From the NCBI GenBank assembly GCA_963802745.1, contig CAWDKL010000054.1, forward strand, positions 310,001 through 374,000: a stretch of 64,000 nt of DNA, given 5' to 3'. The position numbers and the translations under genes are program-made. Each line of letters begins with the position of its first letter. Position 1 is the first letter of the stretch. Below, one piece after another: positions 60,489-64,000 of the stretch. The stretch is from JAJPKK01 sp963802745 (GTDB lineage Bacteria; Pseudomonadota; Alphaproteobacteria; Rhizobiales; Xanthobacteraceae). The notes under the pieces were generated by a model. That model was not told the DNA's origin and searched no databases. It saw only the letters and a program-made list of their open reading frames with translations.

Positions 60489-62105
60489 ATGCCGAAGACT
60501 GCGAAAACCGACGCCGCCAAAGATCTGGCCCGCGGCACAGGGCAACCAACCCAGGCCAGCCCCGTCATCGCCCGCAACCGTCAATCGCCGGAAGCGCAGC
60601 TCGCCGCGCTGAAGCAGCGCCTGCTCGAAATCAGCGACCTCAACTACGCCAATGCGGTGTTGGGCTGGGACCAGGCAACCTACATGCCGCCCGGCGGAGC
60701 GCAGGCGCGGGGGCGCCAATCGGCGCTGCTCTCGAGACTTGCCCATGAGCGGTCCATTGATCCGGAACTGGGCCGGCTCATCGATGAGCTGACACCCTAT
60801 GGTGAGCAGCTGCCCTACGATTCCGAGGATTCCGCGCTGATCCGGGTGGCGCGGCGGGACTTCGACAAGGCGGTCCGGCTGCCGGCCGACTATGTCGAGC
60901 GGGCGAGTGCGCACGGCTCGGCTTCCTATGTGGCTTGGACCAAAGCGCGGCCGGCTAACGACTTCACCGCCATGCGGCCTTATCTGGAAAAGAACGTCGA
61001 GCTCAGCCGCGAATATGCAGGCTTCTACGCGCCGTTCCGGCATGTCACCGATCCGATGATCGACGATTACGATACCGGCATGACGACGGACTCGGTGCGC
61101 GCTCTGTTCGCGGCACTGCGGCGCGAGCTGGTCCCGATCGTGCAGGCGATCTGCGACCAGGAACCGGCCGACGATCGCTGCCTGCACGGCGTGTTCGGCG
61201 AACCGGCGCAGCTGGCGTTCGGTGTCGATGCGGTCAAGCGGCTCGGCTATGATTTCGACCGCGGCCGGCTCGACAAGACCCATCACCCATTCTGCACCAA
61301 ATTTTCCATCGGCGACGTGCGCATCACGACCCGGGTCGATGAGCACGATATCGGCCAAGCGCTGTTCTCGACCATCCACGAGAGTGGCCATGCCATGTAC
61401 GAGCAGGGCGTCGCGGCCGCGCTCGCGGGAACCCCGCTCGGCTCCGGCGCCTCCGCTGGCGTGCATGAAAGCCAGTCGCGGCTATGGGAAAACGTCGTCG
61501 CGCGCGGACGCGGCTTCTGGACGTACTTCTATCCCGTCCTGCAGGCGGCGTTTCCGGACCAATTTCGCGGCGTCCCGCTGGAAGAGTTCTATCGTGCCAT
61601 CAACAAGGTGGAACGCTCGCTCATCCGCACCGACGCCGACGAGGTGACCTACAATCTCCACGTCATGATGCGCTTCGACCTCGAACTCGACATGCTGGAA
61701 GGCCGCCTCGCCGTGAAGGACTTACCCGAGGCGTGGCGCGCCCGCATCCAGGCCGACCTCGGCGTCGCCCCCGCCGACGACCGCAATGGCTGCCTGCAGG
61801 ATGTCCACTGGTTTTCCGGCGGCATCGGCGGCAGTTTTCAGGGCTACACCATCGGCAACATTTTGAGCGCTCAATTCTACGCCGCGGCAGTTGCGGCACA
61901 TCCGGGCATTCCAGGCGAGATTGCGCGTGGGGAGTTCGGGACGCTGCACCAATGGCTTATTGCGCATGTCTACCAGCATGGGCGCAAGTTCACACCCGCC
62001 GAGCTGGTCGAACGCGCCACCGGAGAGCCACTGACCATCACGCCCTACCTCGCCTACCTGCGCGGCAAATATAGCGAGCTGTACGCGCTGCCGGCGGCCG
62101 CATGA
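60489..62105 (+). CDS. M32-family metallocarboxypeptidase
   Basis: A 538-residue carboxypeptidase Taq-type protease. The zinc motif is HESGH in FSTIHESGHAMYEQG, with the following HESQSRLWENVV, NLHVMMRFDLELD and GCLQDVHWFSGGIGG typical of M32. It removes C-terminal residues from peptides in the cytosol. GGAG is 8 nt before ATG 60489, preferred over ATG 60483. Complete. Confidence 0.94.
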   Translation: MPKTAKTDAAKDLARGTGQPTQASPVIARNRQSPEAQLAALKQRLLEISDLNYANAVLGWDQATYMPPGGAQARGRQSALLSRLAHERSIDPELGRLIDELTPYGEQLPYDSEDSALIRVARRDFDKAVRLPADYVERASAHGSASYVAWTKARPANDFTAMRPYLEKNVELSREYAGFYAPFRHVTDPMIDDYDTGMTTDSVRALFAALRRELVPIVQAICDQEPADDRCLHGVFGEPAQLAFGVDAVKRLGYDFDRGRLDKTHHPFCTKFSIGDVRITTRVDEHDIGQALFSTIHESGHAMYEQGVAAALAGTPLGSGASAGVHESQSRLWENVVARGRGFWTYFYPVLQAAFPDQFRGVPLEEFYRAINKVERSLIRTDADEVTYNLHVMMRFDLELDMLEGRLAVKDLPEAWRARIQADLGVAPADDRNGCLQDVHWFSGGIGGSFQGYTIGNILSAQFYAAAVAAHPGIPGEIARGEFGTLHQWLIAHVYQHGRKFTPAELVERATGEPLTITPYLAYLRGKYSELYALPAAA

Positions 62106-62124
62106 GGTCGATACGCAAAGGACG

Positions 62125-62223
62125 CTATTTGGCGCCCTTGGCGATGATCGCTTTGACCTCGGCGATGACCGCGGGCGGCGTCACGTAGAGCTTGTCCGCG
62201 GGGCCGATGTGATGGCCCCTCAT
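62125..62223 (-). CDS. 32-codon ORF coupled to the aldolase gene
   Basis: The ATG at 62223 overlaps the aldolase TGA (ATGA). The peptide starts MRGHHIGPADKLYVTPPAVI and ends AIIAKGAK. The composition looks like the C-terminus of a larger protein, so it may be a remnant. Unknown. Confidence 0.35.
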   Translation of the reverse strand: MRGHHIGPADKLYVTPPAVIAEVKAIIAKGAK

Positions 62224-63002
62224 CGCTTGCCCTCGACCTGCATCTTCCACAGGTCCCAGGCGCGGCCGATCTGGGAGGCGTTGGTCGCGGCGGCAGCGCG
62301 GCCCTCCGCTTCGGTGAGATAATTCACCGCGCCAAGCTCGATCGCCTGGAGCTGCAGCCGCGCATTCACGTCCACATAGACGCCGCGATAGACCGCCTCT
62401 TGCAAGCTTGGCGCCGCAACGGTAACGCCGTGGCCGCGCATCAGCACGACCGCCTTGGGGCCGAGCGATTTGGCAAGCGCCGCCCCAAGCTCTGCATTGC
62501 GCACCAGCAGGTCGCTGCCGTCGCCGGTGCATTCGCGGATTTCGAAGATCGGCGTTTCGGTGCCGACGAAGGCGCTCATGTGGAAGATCGCCCGCAGCTT
62601 GTGCGAGCGCACTACGCCGAACGGGATGATCGCATGCGAGTGGCTGTGGACGATCGCCACGACGTCCGGACGGACGCGATAGATTTCGCTGTGGATGAAG
62701 CGCTCGAGATAGACCGCCCGGCCGGCGGCGGCGACCGGATTGCCGTCGAGGTCGAATTCCAGGATATCCGCCGCGGTCACCAGCGCCGGCGCCATGCTGC
62801 GGGCGAGCAGGAAGCGATCGGGGCGCTTGTCGTGGCGCACGCTCACATGCCCGAACGCATCGACCACGTGTTGATCGTAAAGGATATGGTTTGCCGTCAC
62901 CAGGTCGGCGAGCAGGCGCGGATCCGGGGGCGTCTGCGCTCCGCTATCGGCCACGACGGTGGACACCGGCGCCCCGGCGCCCTCCCGCGATGGATCGGAC
63001 AT
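62220..63002 (-). CDS. Class II aldolase/adducin family protein
   Basis: A 260-residue class II aldolase-fold protein. The zinc ligands are in VHSHSHAII (two of the His) and in LMRGHGV, with the acidic catalytic position near the TGDGSDLLV region. It retains FGHVSVRH at the start of the core. Family members cleave phosphorylated sugars or do related lyase reactions; the substrate is unknown. GAGG is 6 nt before ATG 63002. Confidence 0.9.
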   Translation of the reverse strand: MSDPSREGAGAPVSTVVADSGAQTPPDPRLLADLVTANHILYDQHVVDAFGHVSVRHDKRPDRFLLARSMAPALVTAADILEFDLDGNPVAAAGRAVYLERFIHSEIYRVRPDVVAIVHSHSHAIIPFGVVRSHKLRAIFHMSAFVGTETPIFEIRECTGDGSDLLVRNAELGAALAKSLGPKAVVLMRGHGVTVAAPSLQEAVYRGVYVDVNARLQLQAIELGAVNYLTEAEGRAAAATNASQIGRAWDLWKMQVEGKR

Positions 63003-63167
63003 CTTAAGCCTCGCTGCATTGTCTCGCGCGCATATGCGTCGCGTTGCGGTACCGCACCCTATATGATTGCGTTCGACTGCAAAGCCCCACCATAGGGCGG
63101 GCGGTGGCGGTGCGATATGTGGCAAGGGTTGCCGTACTGGATTGGGTTCATCGCCGGAGGTTCGAGA

Positions 63168-64000
63168 ATGCGAGGGGATGCAGACATCATGGCGGTCGTG
63201 CGGGCATCGCTCGCGGTCGCAACCGTGCTTGGTCTGCCGGCGGCGAATGCCGCCGCGCAGGTTCCGGGCGGGGCGGTCCAAGACCCCGTCAAGACCCTGG
63301 TCGGCCGGCTCGATCTGGAAGCTTATAAAGACACCATCAAAGGCCTCACGCAGTTCGGCGACCGGCAGCAAGGCACCGACCGCAATCGCGCTGCGGTGGA
63401 CTGGATCGCCGCGCAGCTACGCAGCTATGGCTGCGATGTCGCGCGGCTGAGCTATACCTATGAGCAACCGCTATCACTTCTGCCGCGCCGAAATACCGCG
63501 CCGGCGGCCGCTCCGGCGATTCGCCGCGGGGAGGTCCTTGCGGGTGTCGGCGGTGCGCGCATGCGCGGCGTCGTGGTCGACCTTCCTCCGAACAACGACC
63601 CCGAGGCGCAGAGCGACGGGCGGCTTCATGCCCTCAACGCCCAGCCGCCCGCGTCCGGACCGCGCGAGGAGGTGTATTGCACCAAGATCGGCGCCGCCCG
63701 CCCCGATGAAATGTATATCGTCGGCGCTCACATGGATGGGCGCGGCTTCGGCGAGGCCGCCGATGACGATGGCTCCGGCACCGCGCTGGTGATGGAACTC
63801 GCCCGCGTCTTCAGCGGTCCGGATGTGCGCACCGACCGCTCGATCCGGTTCGTGCTGTGGAACAACGAGGAGACCGGCCACAACGGCGCCCGCGCCTACG
63901 TGGCCCAGCGCGCCGCCTTGCAGGGCAAAGAGGATCCGCCCGGCTCGGGCCGCTACCCGGAGCCGAAATGGCTCGGCATGATCCAGCACGACATGATGCT
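63168..64000 (+). CDS. M28-family exported metallopeptidase, cut by the window end
   Basis: The first 277 residues of an M28 zinc aminopeptidase-like protein. The signal peptide (RASLAVATVLGLPAANAA) is followed by a mature N-terminal region and the M28 core: GAHMDGRGFGEAADDDGSGT with the first metal ligands His and Asp, and LWNNEETGHNGARAY with the catalytic Glu pair. GGAGG stands 7 nt before the ATG at 63168. The gene continues beyond the window. Confidence 0.93.
   Translation, partial: MRGDADIMAVVRASLAVATVLGLPAANAAAQVPGGAVQDPVKTLVGRLDLEAYKDTIKGLTQFGDRQQGTDRNRAAVDWIAAQLRSYGCDVARLSYTYEQPLSLLPRRNTAPAAAPAIRRGEVLAGVGGARMRGVVVDLPPNNDPEAQSDGRLHALNAQPPASGPREEVYCTKIGAARPDEMYIVGAHMDGRGFGEAADDDGSGTALVMELARVFSGPDVRTDRSIRFVLWNNEETGHNGARAYVAQRAALQGKEDPPGSGRYPEPKWLGMIQHDMM

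Noticed and set aside
1..64000. tRNA, rRNA, CRISPR arrays, integrases, attachment sites and replication origins
   Set aside because: Looked for and not seen; no T-loop/anticodon pattern, no spaced repeats and no integrase reading frame.

Overview
The window looks like a chromosomal segment of an alphaproteobacterium of the order Hyphomicrobiales (Rhizobiales), probably near Bradyrhizobium, Rhodopseudomonas or the Xanthobacteraceae. The DNA is GC-rich with strong third-position GC bias. It carries the D-Ala-D-Ala carboxypeptidase - tmk - holB - metG - tatD - MBL-hydrolase block typical of that order, queA-tgt, ilvI-ilvH, glnD, a NasT/NasS nitrate sensor pair and several small proteins common in rhizobia. 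No rRNA, tRNA, CRISPR array, prophage or intact insertion sequence was seen. The species assignment is inference from gene order and protein character only.

Layout. 0-16 kb: mixed single genes (exported MBL hydrolase, dienelactone hydrolase, metallophosphoesterase, lectin-like protein, orphan Bug-type binding protein, mazG, a PIN-toxin/antitoxin pair, aminotransferase, GyrI-like protein, a GntP permease coupled to a patatin-like protein, LapA- and HdeD-type membrane proteins, RlpA lipoprotein). 16-21.5 kb: an envelope-glycan neighbourhood with a membrane-anchored metallophosphoesterase, a polyprenol-type GT2 glycosyltransferase, a methyltransferase and a polytopic membrane protein. 21.8-28.2 kb: the housekeeping block. 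28-35.4 kb: Uma2 nuclease, queA-tgt, a hipBA toxin-antitoxin locus with an ordered operator array, and a small-protein locus. 35.4-38.6 kb: ilvI-ilvH behind a classical transcription attenuator with a branched-chain leader peptide. 38.6-41.6 kb: a nucleotidyltransferase plus PIN-like protein pair and a His-rich CDF metal exporter. 41.6-46.3 kb: a divergent pair of exported enzymes (fumarase/argininosuccinate-lyase superfamily and amidase), then PhzF. 46.3-56.5 kb: enoyl-CoA hydratase family protein, nasT-nasS, glnD, a DUF29 pair, a Rieske oxygenase and a cytochrome c. 56.8-60.4 kb: mlaE-mlaF-mlaD lipid transport operon, in which mlaE is frameshifted, then a decayed transposase. 60.5-64 kb: M32 carboxypeptidase, class II aldolase and an M28 peptidase cut by the window edge.

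Most noteworthy: (i) the ilvIH attenuator (promoter, leader MRNFIVVLRERIAADG, competing hairpin, terminator); (ii) three HipB-type operators at 49-50 bp spacing upstream of hipBA; (iii) a gene broken by an exact 7-bp tandem duplication (9930-9943); (iv) a 1-nt frameshift in mlaE; (v) an uncharacterised nucleotidyltransferase/PIN-like two-gene module; (vi) an unrecognised small-protein operon with a very strong ribosome binding site at 34.4-34.8 kb. None of these proves a new system. The nucleotidyltransferase/PIN module and the small-protein operon are the best candidates for something undescribed.
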